Below, in pieces: positions 1 to 9,067 of a stretch of DNA of 64,000 bases. The notes below the pieces were generated by a model. That model worked only from the letters and a program-made list of their open reading frames with translations. It made no database searches and was not told where the DNA came from. Each line of letters opens with the position of its first letter. Within the stretch, counting starts at the first letter, position 1. A program made the translations under genes and the position numbers. The stretch covers positions 1 to 64,000 of the forward strand of contig CAZBRS010000022.1 of NCBI GenBank assembly GCA_964494475.1, in the 5' to 3' direction. Source of the stretch: CAZBRS01 sp964494475. GTDB lineage: Bacteria > Myxococcota_A > UBA9042 > CAZBRS01.

Positions 1-53
1 CTCAAAATCCCCCGCCCCTTGTGGGTGTGTGGGTTCGAAACCCACCTTCGGCA
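1..53 (+). tRNA. tRNA-Leu (CAA), 3' part only
   Basis: The window opens at the anticodon loop (CTCAAAA, anticodon CAA at 3-5). A long class-II variable arm follows, then a T arm with a perfect five-pair stem (GTGGG at 29-33 with CCCAC at 41-45) around TTCGAAA. The acceptor 3' strand CTTCGGC (46-52) and discriminator A (53) match the usual GCCGAAG start of leucine tRNAs. The next bases are CCT, so the CCA end is not encoded and must be added after transcription. The 5' half lies outside the window. Confidence 0.85.
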
Positions 54-424
54 CCTGGAAATACCCGACCGGTCGCTGATAGATGACGGCATAGCCGACG
101 TTCATCATGAAAAACGTCGACTCACCCGACGCATGTAGGCTCTTCGCCCAAGAGTTCGCGGCGTCGCCCCCTTCAACCGCAATCGAAGCTGCCGGACGAT
201 TCGCAGCACATTGCCCGCGCACAGAGTGAAGAAGTCGATTCGCACGGCGTAGTCCCGCTCACGCCCACGAAGCGAACGCCCCGCCCCCGCGGGAACAGCG
301 ACCTCACGAACCCGAGGAGCCTGCGCTCGGCGGGCCTGTGAGCCCCCTCGCTTGCCGGCCCGCCGGAGGCCCTTAGCTTGCCAGCATGCACCCCCGCCTT
401 CGGGGCGGCTCGAGGACGAGGCCC
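54..424. other. 371-bp region without a recognised gene
   Basis: This stretch separates the tRNA from the cation efflux gene. No promoter or terminator stands out. One minus-strand frame (about 370 down to 105) stays open without a clear start and contains a hydrophobic patch reading DYAVRIDFFTLCAGNVL. It could be the remnant of a degraded gene, perhaps a mobile-element gene beside the tRNA. I do not recognise the family, and the frame may simply reflect the high GC content. Confidence 0.3.
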
Positions 425-1381
425 ATGGACGACGACCCCACCCGCCGCTGGCGGCACGAGCACGCGTTCGTGGCCGACGCTCCCACGGTCGGCGAGCGGC
501 GCACGCGCCTGGTGGTGGGGCTCACGTTCGTGATGATGGTGGCCGAGGTCGCCGCCGGGCTGCTCTTCGGCTCGATGGCGCTGCTCGCGGACGGCTGGCA
601 CATGGGCACGCACGCGGCCGCGATCGGGCTCGCGACGTATGCGTACGTCTTCGAGCGCCGGCACGCCCGCGACCCGCGGTATACGTTCGGGCCGGGCAAG
701 GCGCGCGCGCTGGGGGGCTTCGCGAGCGCCGTGGGGCTGGCGGCGGCCGCGCTCTTCGTGTTCGTCGAGAGCGCGGGACGCCTGTTCGCGCCCGTCTCGA
801 TCCGCTACGACGAGGCCCTGGCCGTCGCTGCCCTGGGGCTGGTCGTCAACCTGGCGAGCGCGTTCCTGCTGCGGCACGACGATCACGACCACGCGGGGGA
901 CCATGCGGGGGACCACTCGGGGCACGCGCACCCCGATCACAACCTGCGGGCGGCCTACCTCCACGTGCTGGCCGACGCCCTCACGTCGGTGCTGGCGCTG
1001 GGGGCGCTCTTCGCCGGCAAGCTGGCGGGCTGGGTGTGGCTCGATCCGGCCATGGGCCTGGTCGGGGCGCTCGTGATCGCGCGCTGGTCGTGGGGCCTGC
1101 TCCGCGACACGGGCGCGGTGCTGCTCGACGCCGAGGTCGACCCCGAGCGCCTGGCCGCCATCCGGGGGGCCCTCGAGGGCGGGGGCGACGCCGACGTCGT
1201 CGACCTGCACGTGTGGCGCGTGGGGCCCGGCCACTTCGCGGCCATCGCGGTGCTGGTCAGCGCCCGGCCCCGCGAGCCCGACGCGTACCGCCAACGGCTG
1301 ACCGCGTTCCCGGACCTGGCGCACGTGACCGTCGAGGTCATTCCGGCGCACGTCTTCGACGCTACGGTGCCATCGGCTTGA
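425..1381 (+). CDS. cation diffusion facilitator (DmeF/CzcD-like metal efflux)
   Basis: A 318-residue inner-membrane metal/proton antiporter that should export divalent metals (Zn, Co or Ni) from the cytoplasm. It has about six membrane segments. The metal-site motifs of the family are visible: LLADGWHMGTHA in the second segment and HVLADALTS in the fifth. Between segments four and five is a His/Asp-rich loop (RHDDHDHAGDHAGDHSGHAH), typical of DmeF-type members. A short cytoplasmic C-terminal domain follows. An earlier ATG at 386 has no ribosome-binding site; the ATG at 425 follows a GAGG-containing stretch and gives the normal family N-terminus. The 3' end overlaps the convergent rnd gene by 20 bases. 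The metal specificity is inferred only from the His-rich loop. Confidence 0.88.
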   Translation: MDDDPTRRWRHEHAFVADAPTVGERRTRLVVGLTFVMMVAEVAAGLLFGSMALLADGWHMGTHAAAIGLATYAYVFERRHARDPRYTFGPGKARALGGFASAVGLAAAALFVFVESAGRLFAPVSIRYDEALAVAALGLVVNLASAFLLRHDDHDHAGDHAGDHSGHAHPDHNLRAAYLHVLADALTSVLALGALFAGKLAGWVWLDPAMGLVGALVIARWSWGLLRDTGAVLLDAEVDPERLAAIRGALEGGGDADVVDLHVWRVGPGHFAAIAVLVSARPREPDAYRQRLTAFPDLAHVTVEVIPAHVFDATVPSA

Positions 1382-2519
1382 TCGTGAGGCCGGACCCGTC
1401 GACGCCGAGGGCGAGGCGGCCGTCGAGGAGCGCCAGCAGCAGGTCGCCGGCGGCGGCGTGCTTCCAGGTGCCGGGGCCCAGGGGGTCGGGGGGCGGCTCG
1501 GCGCGCCCGCCGAAGTGCCAGGCCGCCAGCGCCTCGAGCTCGTCGCGGTTGGCGATCAGCGAAGGGGCCAGGTCGAGCTCCTGGCCGCGCACCCGCAGCG
1601 CCGTCGCCAGCAGTTGGCCCACGGGCTCCACGCGCTCGTCGCGCGCCCGTGGCGCGAACACCGGGGGGCAGTCGGCCTCGGGCAGCTCGAACGCCCGCTC
1701 GAGCGCGGCCAGCAGGCCCCGGGCGCCGCTGCCCACGCCCTGCAGGCCGCGCAGGCCCTCGACGTCGCGGGGCGTGCGGGGGGGCTCGAAGGCCAGCTGG
1801 CGCAACGCCCGGTCGGCGGCCACGCGCTGGGGGGGCCAGTCGAGCTCCTCGGCGCGGGCGTCGCGCCAGGCGGCGACCTCGCGCAAGATGGCCAACTGGC
1901 GGCTCGACAGATCCTTGAAGGGCCCGAGCTTCAGCCAGAGGCGCGCCCGATCGCGCGGCGCGAGGGCCTTCGTGACCCGCTCGCCCTGCTCGCAGGCGGC
2001 CCAGTCGGCGCGACCGCGCCGGGCCAGCTCGTCCTGCAGGGCGGCCGCCACGGTGGGCAGGTGGCGCACGTCGTTCAACGCGTAGTCGACCTGCTCGGCC
2101 GAGAGCGGTCGGAGGCGCCAGTCGGTGTACTGCGCCGTCTTCGAGAGCACCACGCCGGCGTACCGCTCGACCAGCAGCGCGTACGAGGGCGCGGCCTCGC
2201 GACCCACGAACCCCGCGGCGATCTGCGTGTCGAACACGTTCCGGATCGTCGCGCCGGTGGCCCGGGCCAGCAGCTGAAGGTCGGTCTCGGCGGCGTGCAG
2301 CACCTTCTGCACCCCGTCGTCGGCGAGCAGCGCGCCGAGCGGCCGCAGGTCGACCTCGAAGGGGTCGAGCGCGGCAGCCTCGCCCCCGCCGTACAGCTGC
2401 ACCAGGCACAGTCGGGGGTGGTAGGTGCCCTCGCTGTGGAACTCGCAGTCGACCGCGAGCCGGCGGTGGGGTCGCAACCTGTCGACCAGGGCCTCGAGCT
2501 CGGCGCGTGTTCGGATCAT
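1362..2519 (-). CDS. rnd: ribonuclease D
   Basis: A 385-residue 3'-5' exoribonuclease of the DEDDy family, acting in tRNA 3' trimming and RNA turnover. Exo I is DCEFHSEG (Asp24, Glu26), Exo II has the Asp in LHAAETDLQLL, and Exo III is YALNDVRHL with the Tyr and Asp of the 'y' subtype. An HRDC domain follows at about residues 215-290. The length fits the family. The ATG at 2519 has a GGGGAG site seven bases upstream. The gene is transcribed towards, and overlaps by 20 bases, the cation efflux gene. Confidence 0.93.
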   Translation of the reverse strand: MIRTRAELEALVDRLRPHRRLAVDCEFHSEGTYHPRLCLVQLYGGGEAAALDPFEVDLRPLGALLADDGVQKVLHAAETDLQLLARATGATIRNVFDTQIAAGFVGREAAPSYALLVERYAGVVLSKTAQYTDWRLRPLSAEQVDYALNDVRHLPTVAAALQDELARRGRADWAACEQGERVTKALAPRDRARLWLKLGPFKDLSSRQLAILREVAAWRDARAEELDWPPQRVAADRALRQLAFEPPRTPRDVEGLRGLQGVGSGARGLLAALERAFELPEADCPPVFAPRARDERVEPVGQLLATALRVRGQELDLAPSLIANRDELEALAAWHFGGRAEPPPDPLGPGTWKHAAAGDLLLALLDGRLALGVDGSGLTIKPMAP

Positions 2520-2550
2520 GTCGGCGCTCCCCGGTCAAACGAGACGTCAC

Positions 2551-2579
2551 GTGATACCGCATCGGGTCGTTCCCGCCAA
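2551..2579 (-). promoter_or_regulatory. putative sigma70 promoter of rnd
   Basis: Reading the minus strand, TTGGCG (2579-2574) and TATCAC (2556-2551) are separated by 17 bases, about 30 bases before the rnd start. Both boxes are imperfect matches, so the call rests mainly on spacing and position. Confidence 0.35.
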
Positions 2580-2624
2580 GGATCCATCGTGGCATACTGT
2601 CGAGCACCCGAGCTCGGAGGGCCC

Positions 2625-3431
2625 ATGCGACGCGTGGCAGCGATCGTCGCCCTGCTCCTGGTCCTGCTCCTGGTGGCCGCGGCGTCGGTGCGCGAGGTGC
2701 GCGACCTGGTGCTCTACACGGTGGCGCCGGCCACGGCCCGCGACGCCAACTTCGTGCGGTACTCGAAGGGCCCGGCGGCCGTGCTCCTGCTCGGCACGAT
2801 CCACGGGCGGCACCTCACCACCCCCGCCTTCGGGCTCGGGCACCTGCGGGCCGTGCTCGCGAACGCAGCCCCCGCCGTGCTGCTGGTCGAGGCCCGGCCC
2901 GCCGAGCTGGCGCGCGGGCGCTGGGGCGACGGACCGCTCGAGATGCCGTTCGCGGCGCTGTGGGGGCGAGCGCTCGGGCTGCGCGTCGACGGCATCGACG
3001 GGTGGTCGCCCGAGCTCCAGGGCGCCCGCCGCACCGACGACACCCGCGACGACCAACTGTTCCAGAATCTGTTGGAGCGCCTGCCGGCCGACGGCGAAGC
3101 CTTGGTGCTCGTGGGCTTCTCGCACGTGCCCGAGCTGGCCGGGCGGCTCGAGGCGGCCGGCTTCGTCGAGGGCGGGCTCCCGGACGAGAGGAAGGCCGCG
3201 CTCTTCGCGGGCGCCCTGGCCCCTCCCCCGTGGCCCCCGGGCCTGGCCGAGGCCCTGCGCCAGCGCATCGCCGACGCCGAGGCCGAGGCGATCACCGCAC
3301 CGACCGGGCTCGCCGACCGGCTGCGCGCCGTGGCGGCCTCGCGGCGCGCCCTCCTGGCCGTGGTCGAGCGCGCGGGGGAGGCCGCCCCAGTCCCCCGGGC
3401 TTTGCAAGGCGCCCGCGACGACGTACGATGA
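2625..3431 (+). CDS. TraB/TIKI-like (GumN-related) membrane-anchored protein
   Basis: A 268-residue protein with an N-terminal hydrophobic anchor (residues 5-20). The family is recognised by two GxxH motifs, GTIHGRH near residue 58 and GFSHV near 165, and by a Glu in LLVEARP. In the TraB/PrgY/TIKI fold these belong to a metalloprotease-like site. The ATG at 2625 is preceded by GGAGG at 2616-2620. The protein is probably periplasmic, tethered to the inner membrane. The substrate is unknown. Some family members lack proven protease activity, so function is inferred from fold only. Confidence 0.7.
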   Translation: MRRVAAIVALLLVLLLVAAASVREVRDLVLYTVAPATARDANFVRYSKGPAAVLLLGTIHGRHLTTPAFGLGHLRAVLANAAPAVLLVEARPAELARGRWGDGPLEMPFAALWGRALGLRVDGIDGWSPELQGARRTDDTRDDQLFQNLLERLPADGEALVLVGFSHVPELAGRLEAAGFVEGGLPDERKAALFAGALAPPPWPPGLAEALRQRIADAEAEAITAPTGLADRLRAVAASRRALLAVVERAGEAAPVPRALQGARDDVR

Positions 3432-3461
3432 CACCGACGCCCACCCTGAGCGAGGACCAGC

Positions 3462-3917
3462 ATGCAGCCCCCCACCTTCGACCGCGTGCGCGACCTGCTC
3501 GACGTGGCCATCCGCGACGAGGAGTCCGCGCGCGACCGCTACCTGGCCTGGCAAGGCCGCGCGGGCGACGGAGCCCTGGACGACCTGCTGGGCCGGCTGG
3601 CCGCCGACGAGGAGCGGCACCGCGCCATGCTGCAGACGGTGCGCACGGTCGGCGTGCGCCTGCCGCTGACCGACCACCTCGCCGAACGCCCCCTGCCCGA
3701 CTACGCCACCCACAGCGACGACGCCGAGCCCACCGACGTGCGCTCGCTGCTCGTGTACGCCATCCGCGACGAGCGCCGCGCCTTCCTCGCGTACGTAGAG
3801 CTGGCCGAGACGGCCGAGGTGCTCCGCGTGGCCGAGGCGTGCCGCACGCTGGCCCAGGAAGAGGCCGCCCACCAGCGCCTGCTCGAGGAGCAGTACGCGC
3901 GCCTGTTCGAATCTTGA
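3462..3917 (+). CDS. ferritin-like/rubrerythrin-domain protein
   Basis: A 151-residue all-helical protein with the two-half pattern of ferritin-like diiron proteins. Acidic and His ligands appear as RDEESARDRY and DEERHRAM in the first half, and RDERRAFLAY and QEEAAHQRLLEEQY in the second. Members of this group bind a diiron site and are linked to peroxide or oxygen detoxification. There is no C-terminal rubredoxin domain. The gene starts 30 bases after the TraB-like gene, so the two may be co-transcribed. It ends one base before the end of the convergent cytochrome gene. Confidence 0.75.
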   Translation: MQPPTFDRVRDLLDVAIRDEESARDRYLAWQGRAGDGALDDLLGRLAADEERHRAMLQTVRTVGVRLPLTDHLAERPLPDYATHSDDAEPTDVRSLLVYAIRDERRAFLAYVELAETAEVLRVAEACRTLAQEEAAHQRLLEEQYARLFES

Positions 3918-3918
3918 G

Positions 3919-5370
3919 TCACCGGTCCCCGGGGACACCGAGCCGCTCGCGGACCCAGGCCTCCATCTCGCGCACGGCCTTCGTGAGCTGCCAGCGTCCG
4001 CCGGCGAACACGCCGTAGTCGGCGCCCCCCATGGCAGCGGCGAAGCGCGTCGAGTTGGCGTAGAAGAGCCAGGTCTCGACCCAGGTGCGCTCGAGGGGCT
4101 CGTCGAACGGGCTGGCCTTCTCGGCCGGACCGCGGGCCAGCCCCTTCGCCCACGCCAGCGCCAGCAGGTCGGTGGCGGCCTTCGTCTGCACGTTGGTCTC
4201 GACGATCACGTCGTCGAGGCGGGCGAAGTGCCCCTGCACCCAGCCCTGGGCGTGGCAGGCCCCGCAGACCCGCTTCATGGTCGCCGTGCGCCGCTGCTGT
4301 TCGGCGGCGTCGATCACGGCCGAGGCCACGGGGCGCCCGTCGAGCTCGGTGGGCAGCGCCAGCCCGGCCGAGTTGCGCACGGCGTGCGTGGCGGGCGAGG
4401 CGGGGTGCGGGTGGGCATAGGGCAGGCCGAACAGGCGCGTGGCCAGGCGCTCGCTCAGGCGGTGCGTGCGCTCGGCCACCACCTCGCCCGTGGGCGCGAC
4501 CACGCCGCTCAGGTGGCACGCGGCGCACGTGGGCGCGCGAAAGTCGCGGCCGGCCACCCAGGGCACGGCCTCGAAGTCGGTGGTCGACACCGTGGCGTCG
4601 GCCAGCATGCCGTGGCGGCTCACCTTCCACACCGCGTACGCGGGCACGTCGGGCCCCTTGTGGCAGCCCGCGCAGGCCTCGGCGTGGCGCCCCTGCGCCG
4701 CGGAGAAGCGGTGGCGCATGTGGCAGGCCGAGCAGCTACCCCGCGAGCCGTCGGGGTTCACGCGCCCCACGCCCTGGTTGGGCCAGCCCTCGAGCAGGGG
4801 AAAGGTCAACTCGCCCGCCGGCGTCTCGCGCGTGGCCTCACCGGCCACGCGCACGCGAGTGCCATGGCAGGCCAGGCAGCTCGTGGCCTCGGTGCCCGCC
4901 GACGGCGCGCGGGTGACCAACCGGCCGTCGACCAACTCGAGCGGGCGAATCGACTGCGCCACCAGGTCCTGGTACAGGGGGTTGTCGACCAGGTTGCCGT
5001 AGGCGTGGGCCATGAGCCCCTCGCCGAACTGGTCGACCTCGACCGGGTGACAGGCCGCGCAGTCGCGTGGGGTGACCACCACGTGCACGCGCGCGTCGCC
5101 GTGGTCGAACGTATCGGGGTGCGACTCCGGCGCGTGCGCGTGGCACTCGGCGCAGCCCACCACGTAGTCGGCGGCGCCCTCGCGCGTCGACGCCTGGGCC
5201 GGCGTGGTGCGGGCGTGCGCCGACGCGCGCCAGTCGACCACGAGGGCCGGCGTGACGTCGGCGTGACAGTCGAGGCACCCCTGGGTCGCCGGGCTGACGG
5301 GGGGCTCGGGGGCTGCCGGCGAGGCCAGCAGCCAGAGGACCAGCGACAGACCGTACGGGTTCATGCTCAC
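3919..5370 (-). CDS. octaheme c-type cytochrome, hydroxylamine-oxidoreductase family
   Basis: A 483-residue exported cytochrome with eight CxxCH haem motifs (CLDCH, CAECH, CAACH, CLACH, CSACH, CAGCH, CAACH, CGACH) after a short signal peptide. The region after the last motif (RVCGACH, then ERTWVETWLFYANSTR, then ADYGVF) resembles the end of hydroxylamine oxidoreductases. Tyr452 lies about where those enzymes carry the Tyr that cross-links to haem P460; this alignment is from memory. Family members oxidise hydroxylamine or hydrazine, or reduce nitrite or hydroxylamine. The GTG start (5370) overlaps the upstream SPFH gene in GTGA; an ATG at 5364 is the alternative. The two genes are probably translationally coupled. 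Confidence 0.85.
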   Translation of the reverse strand: MSMNPYGLSLVLWLLASPAAPEPPVSPATQGCLDCHADVTPALVVDWRASAHARTTPAQASTREGAADYVVGCAECHAHAPESHPDTFDHGDARVHVVVTPRDCAACHPVEVDQFGEGLMAHAYGNLVDNPLYQDLVAQSIRPLELVDGRLVTRAPSAGTEATSCLACHGTRVRVAGEATRETPAGELTFPLLEGWPNQGVGRVNPDGSRGSCSACHMRHRFSAAQGRHAEACAGCHKGPDVPAYAVWKVSRHGMLADATVSTTDFEAVPWVAGRDFRAPTCAACHLSGVVAPTGEVVAERTHRLSERLATRLFGLPYAHPHPASPATHAVRNSAGLALPTELDGRPVASAVIDAAEQQRRTATMKRVCGACHAQGWVQGHFARLDDVIVETNVQTKAATDLLALAWAKGLARGPAEKASPFDEPLERTWVETWLFYANSTRFAAAMGGADYGVFAGGRWQLTKAVREMEAWVRERLGVPGDR

Positions 5371-7319
5371 CTGCCCAGGTTGCCGAGCGCCTGGCCCAGG
5401 GTGCTGTTGCCGAGGATGGCGGCGGCCCCGGCCAGCCCGCCCTTGTCGCCCTGCACCAGGACCGTCGGCACCTTCACGAGCTCGGGGTGCTCGGCCAGCA
5501 CGGGAAGCAGCTCGCGCAGGATCGACAACTGCTCGCGCAGCATGGCGAGCTCGAGGGTCTTGTCGGCGCCGAGCACGGCCACCTGGGCCCGCTGGCCCTC
5601 GGCCTCGTTCTCGAGGCGGTTCTTCGAGCCGATGCCGAGCTGCTCGTCGGCCTGCCGCTTGATCTGCGCCGCGATCAGGACCGACTGCTGGTCGGCCTCG
5701 GCCTTCTTGCGCTCGACCTCGACGCGCGACTCCTGGGCCTTCTTCTCCTGGTCGAAGGTCTCGAGCATCTGCCGGGCCAGCTGCATGCGCTTGCCGGGGA
5801 TGAGCAGCTCGGGCGGCACGTAGGGGTCGCCGAAGCGCACCTCGCGGATGATGAGGCCGGTCTTCAGGCCCTCGGGCTTGATGGCGTTCTCGACGGCCTC
5901 TTCCATGGCCTGACGCTCGTAGAGCACGTCGAGCACCTTCACGTCGCGGGTGCCGAGGATGTTGCGCGACACCGAGCGGTACATGGGCGTGATGATGCGG
6001 TCTTCGACCTCGCGCAGCTCACCCACGTAGGCCACCACGAAGGGGGCGTTGTCGGGGGTGACCTGCACCAGCACGCGGCTCTCGAGCCACACGTCCCAGC
6101 CCTCGACCTTGTGGATGATGGCCTCGTCGGCCGCGCCCTCGGGCTTGGCGATGGGCTCCTCGACGATGGCCTGGCTGATGGCGCCGTCGGGGCCGACCTC
6201 GAGGTTGAAGAAGCGCCGCGTGTAGCCACCCTCGTAGCGCCAGGTCTGCACGCGCGTGTCCATGTGGGTGATGGTGAAGGCCAGCGGGTTCAGGTAGAAC
6301 TTGCCGGGCAACAGCACCTCTTGCCACACGCCGATGCTGCCCCGCGGCACCAGGGGGTTCGACAGATTGGTGAGCGCCAGCTTCTTGGCCTCTTCGGGGG
6401 TGATGACCCGCAGGGCGTCGAGCTCGGCCTGGATGGCGGCGGGGGCGGGCACGTCGGGGGGCGCGTCGACGACCGGGACGGCCTCGACCGGCGCGTCGGG
6501 CGTGACGGAAGCGCGGGGCGCCAGGCGCGCGGCCTCGCGGGCGCCGGCCTTCTCCTGCTGCTTCGCGAGCTCGAGCAGCTTCGTCAGCCGGGCGCGCTGG
6601 TGCTCCACCTCGAGCTGGCTGGCCTCGAGGTACGACTCGATGATCGACCTGGGCACCAGCGGGTCGCCCTCGTAGCGTTGGCCCACGTTGCTCTTGACCA
6701 CGCCCACGAAGCCCGCGTGGATCTCGGTGGCCAGCGCGGGGTCGCCCACGTCGAAGAGGTAGCGGTTCAGGCGATAGGTGCCGGGCTTCAGCACCGTGAG
6801 CTGGGGGCCCCGCTGCCCGCGCGGCTCGGCGTCGTCGCGGTCGGCGCCCATGAAGTACTCGGCGTCGAGGTACTTCGAGATCTCGGCCTCGGGCCACTCG
6901 TCGGCCAGGTACTGCCCTTCGGGCAGCGGCCGGCCGTCTCTGGCCGTGATGACCACCAGCATGTCGGGCGCGACCTCGACCGTGTCGAGCTGCTCGATGT
7001 CGTAGATCACGCGCACGAAGAGCCGCGCGTGGAAACCGGGAGGGATGGTCTCGGCCTGGGGACCGGCCTGCCAGTTGGTGGCGATCACGCGGTTCGACGG
7101 CATGCTCGAGCCGTAGATGCGCTTGAGGTGCCCCACCTTGTCCGAGTCGATGTACACGAACGAGGTGGCGAAGATGGAGAGCACGGCGAGCAGGATCAGG
7201 AAGGCCCGCAGGCCCCCGACCACCGCCGGCGGCATGGCCGGCCGGCCCGAGCGCTCGACGAGCCTGGGCAACAACACGGCGGCCACCACGAACAGCACCG
7301 CGAAGATCAACCATCCCAT
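5367..7319 (-). CDS. SPFH/prohibitin-domain membrane protein
   Basis: A 650-residue protein with two N-terminal hydrophobic segments (about 1-20 and 36-55) and a split SPFH-like region. The first part covers about residues 70-215. A charged helical insert follows (about 225-270), then an Ala/Pro/Val linker. The second half (about 320-520) includes the characteristic RDVKVLDVLYERQAMEEAVE. A long coiled coil (EKKAQESRVEVERKKAEAD) precedes a hydrophobic C-terminus. SPFH proteins assemble into membrane cages or microdomains. It is the first gene of a two-gene unit with the octaheme cytochrome, whose start overlaps its stop by four bases. It might organise a membrane site for that cytochrome; this is inference. 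Confidence 0.8.
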   Translation of the reverse strand: MGWLIFAVLFVVAAVLLPRLVERSGRPAMPPAVVGGLRAFLILLAVLSIFATSFVYIDSDKVGHLKRIYGSSMPSNRVIATNWQAGPQAETIPPGFHARLFVRVIYDIEQLDTVEVAPDMLVVITARDGRPLPEGQYLADEWPEAEISKYLDAEYFMGADRDDAEPRGQRGPQLTVLKPGTYRLNRYLFDVGDPALATEIHAGFVGVVKSNVGQRYEGDPLVPRSIIESYLEASQLEVEHQRARLTKLLELAKQQEKAGAREAARLAPRASVTPDAPVEAVPVVDAPPDVPAPAAIQAELDALRVITPEEAKKLALTNLSNPLVPRGSIGVWQEVLLPGKFYLNPLAFTITHMDTRVQTWRYEGGYTRRFFNLEVGPDGAISQAIVEEPIAKPEGAADEAIIHKVEGWDVWLESRVLVQVTPDNAPFVVAYVGELREVEDRIITPMYRSVSRNILGTRDVKVLDVLYERQAMEEAVENAIKPEGLKTGLIIREVRFGDPYVPPELLIPGKRMQLARQMLETFDQEKKAQESRVEVERKKAEADQQSVLIAAQIKRQADEQLGIGSKNRLENEAEGQRAQVAVLGADKTLELAMLREQLSILRELLPVLAEHPELVKVPTVLVQGDKGGLAGAAAILGNSTLGQALGNLGR

Positions 7320-7399
7320 GCTCGGACCTCGTCAGGTTGTGGCCGGAGACCTCTCTCATCTAGCCAGCTTGAGGGCGCGATGTCCATCCTGGATTCCAC

Positions 7400-7428
7400 T
7401 TGACCACGAAGCGAAAACGGCGTATTCG
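7400..7428 (+). promoter_or_regulatory. putative sigma70 promoter of the 7466 lipoprotein gene
   Basis: TTGACC (7400-7405), a 17-base spacer, then TATTCG (7423-7428). It lies 38 bases before the start codon in the divergent region between the SPFH gene and the lipoprotein gene. Confidence 0.45.
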
Positions 7429-7465
7429 TCGGCCCGCCCTTAGTAACCCATAATGGAGTTACGCC

Positions 7466-9001
7466 ATGGCCCGCGTCCCGCTCTTCTGGCTCTTCGGAGC
7501 CCTGCTCGTCGCCTGCTCGAACCCGGCGCCCGAAGGCGCCGTGGCCTCGACGGCCGCCGCCCTCGGCAAGGCCGACGGCACCGACGCCGCCGACCAGGCC
7601 TGCCAGGTCGTGCTGCGCTCCGTGGCGCGCCAGCCGGGCGGACCCGACGACGAGACCGACGGGCCCGAGGCCTCCTCCCTGTACGTGTGGCGCGGCGCCG
7701 TCGACGTGGCGGAGACCGTCCCCGCCGACGCCACCGTGCACGTGCTCTACCACCTGGCCTCCGATCCCACCTGGTGGGAGGTCGAGGCCAGCCCCGAGGT
7801 CGCCAGCACGCCGGGCTACCGCCGCTACGCCTTCGCCCTCAGCGACCAGCTCTTCGGACCGGGCGCCGACGCCTCCGGGCTGTCCCTTCAGCTCGTGGCC
7901 TTCGTGCGCGACCCCGAGGGCGGCCGCCTCTTCGACCACAACCGCTTCCCCGGCGACTTCGACAACCTGACGCTCACCGCCGCCGACGGCTTCGCGGGCA
8001 ACGACGGCGGCGTGTGCCAGCCCACGGTCGGCAACCTCTACTTCTCGGACGACTGGAGCGAGACGGCCTACGGCGCGCGCCGGCAGGGCGGCTGGCTGCA
8101 GCTCAGCTTCGACCTCGACCGCCTGCCCCAGTGCCGCGGCACCCACAACGGCCACCCGGCCTGGGACGTGGTCGCCTACGCGAAGTTCCTGCCCGGCGGC
8201 CAGCTCGTCGAGGGCAGCGTGCGCGACTTCGTGTCGAACTACGGCACGCCCACCAACGAGGCCGTCGAGAAGCCGCTGGTCGTGCGCATCCCCGACGACG
8301 CCCAGTCGGTGCAGATCTGGTTCCGCAATTTCTCGGGCGCCGGCTCCACGTGCGAGGCCTGGGACTCGAACCTCGACGCCAACTACGCCTTCGACATCTG
8401 GCCCGCAGCCGACGACGCCCGCTGCCTGGGCGTCGAAAAGGCGCGCGATCTGCACGCCGAGTCGGACCAGATGGTGCTGAACGAGGCCGCCTGCCTGCCC
8501 TACGACCTGGCCGCCAACGCCGACGCCGCGCCCTGCGAGTTGGTCGTCGAGGGCTTCGGCGACGGGTACATGGGCCACTACGGCATCCCCTTCCACTGGC
8601 TCGTGAGCTACCTGCGCGTGGGGGCGGTCGACGGCGAGGTCCTGAACGCCGGGCAGTACAGCCGCACCGTCGACAACAAGACCGGCGTCACCGCCGAACA
8701 CTTCTCGTTGGGGCTGCCCCTCGGCGACGGGCTCTACCGGGCGGGAAAGCCCTACTACGTGACCGGAATGCAGATGATGGGCGCGGTCGACGTGCGCGTC
8801 GAGGTCGTGGCCTTCTTCGTCGACGTGCGCCGCCCCTCGGGCGACGTGGTGCGCCTCTGGGTCAGCCACGGCGGCGCCAACTACACGCTGGCCGATGCCT
8901 TCGCCCTCCCCACCACGCGCGTCTACATCCCCTACGGCAACCTCAGCTGGGCCAACGCCGACGCGCCCATCTTCGAATCGCGTAAGGCCTGCCCGCTGTA
9001 G
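7466..9001 (+). CDS. lipoprotein with DUF6209-like domain
   Basis: A 511-residue lipoprotein: the signal peptide ends in LLVAC, giving a lipid-anchored Cys. The middle third (about residues 185-310) has the pattern YFSDDWSE, then LDRLPQCRGTHNGHPAW, then IWFRNFSGAG and CEAWDSNLDANY. I associate this with DUF6209, found in myxobacterial secreted proteins of unknown function. The N-terminal part (50-175) and C-terminal part (355-500) look beta-rich and may be similar folds. GGAG (7455-7458) sits seven bases before the ATG. No catalytic motif is seen. The role is unknown and the location is probably the outer membrane or cell surface. Confidence 0.7.
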   Translation: MARVPLFWLFGALLVACSNPAPEGAVASTAAALGKADGTDAADQACQVVLRSVARQPGGPDDETDGPEASSLYVWRGAVDVAETVPADATVHVLYHLASDPTWWEVEASPEVASTPGYRRYAFALSDQLFGPGADASGLSLQLVAFVRDPEGGRLFDHNRFPGDFDNLTLTAADGFAGNDGGVCQPTVGNLYFSDDWSETAYGARRQGGWLQLSFDLDRLPQCRGTHNGHPAWDVVAYAKFLPGGQLVEGSVRDFVSNYGTPTNEAVEKPLVVRIPDDAQSVQIWFRNFSGAGSTCEAWDSNLDANYAFDIWPAADDARCLGVEKARDLHAESDQMVLNEAACLPYDLAANADAAPCELVVEGFGDGYMGHYGIPFHWLVSYLRVGAVDGEVLNAGQYSRTVDNKTGVTAEHFSLGLPLGDGLYRAGKPYYVTGMQMMGAVDVRVEVVAFFVDVRRPSGDVVRLWVSHGGANYTLADAFALPTTRVYIPYGNLSWANADAPIFESRKACPL

Positions 9002-9067
9002 GGGCGCTGCTCGCGGCGCCCGCGGGGCCTGCAATTGTCGAACCTAATGATCCGATTGACTTTTTCC

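Noticed and set aside
9002..9026. GC-rich hairpin after the lipoprotein gene as a terminator
   Set aside because: The stem is only about six pairs and no T-tract follows.
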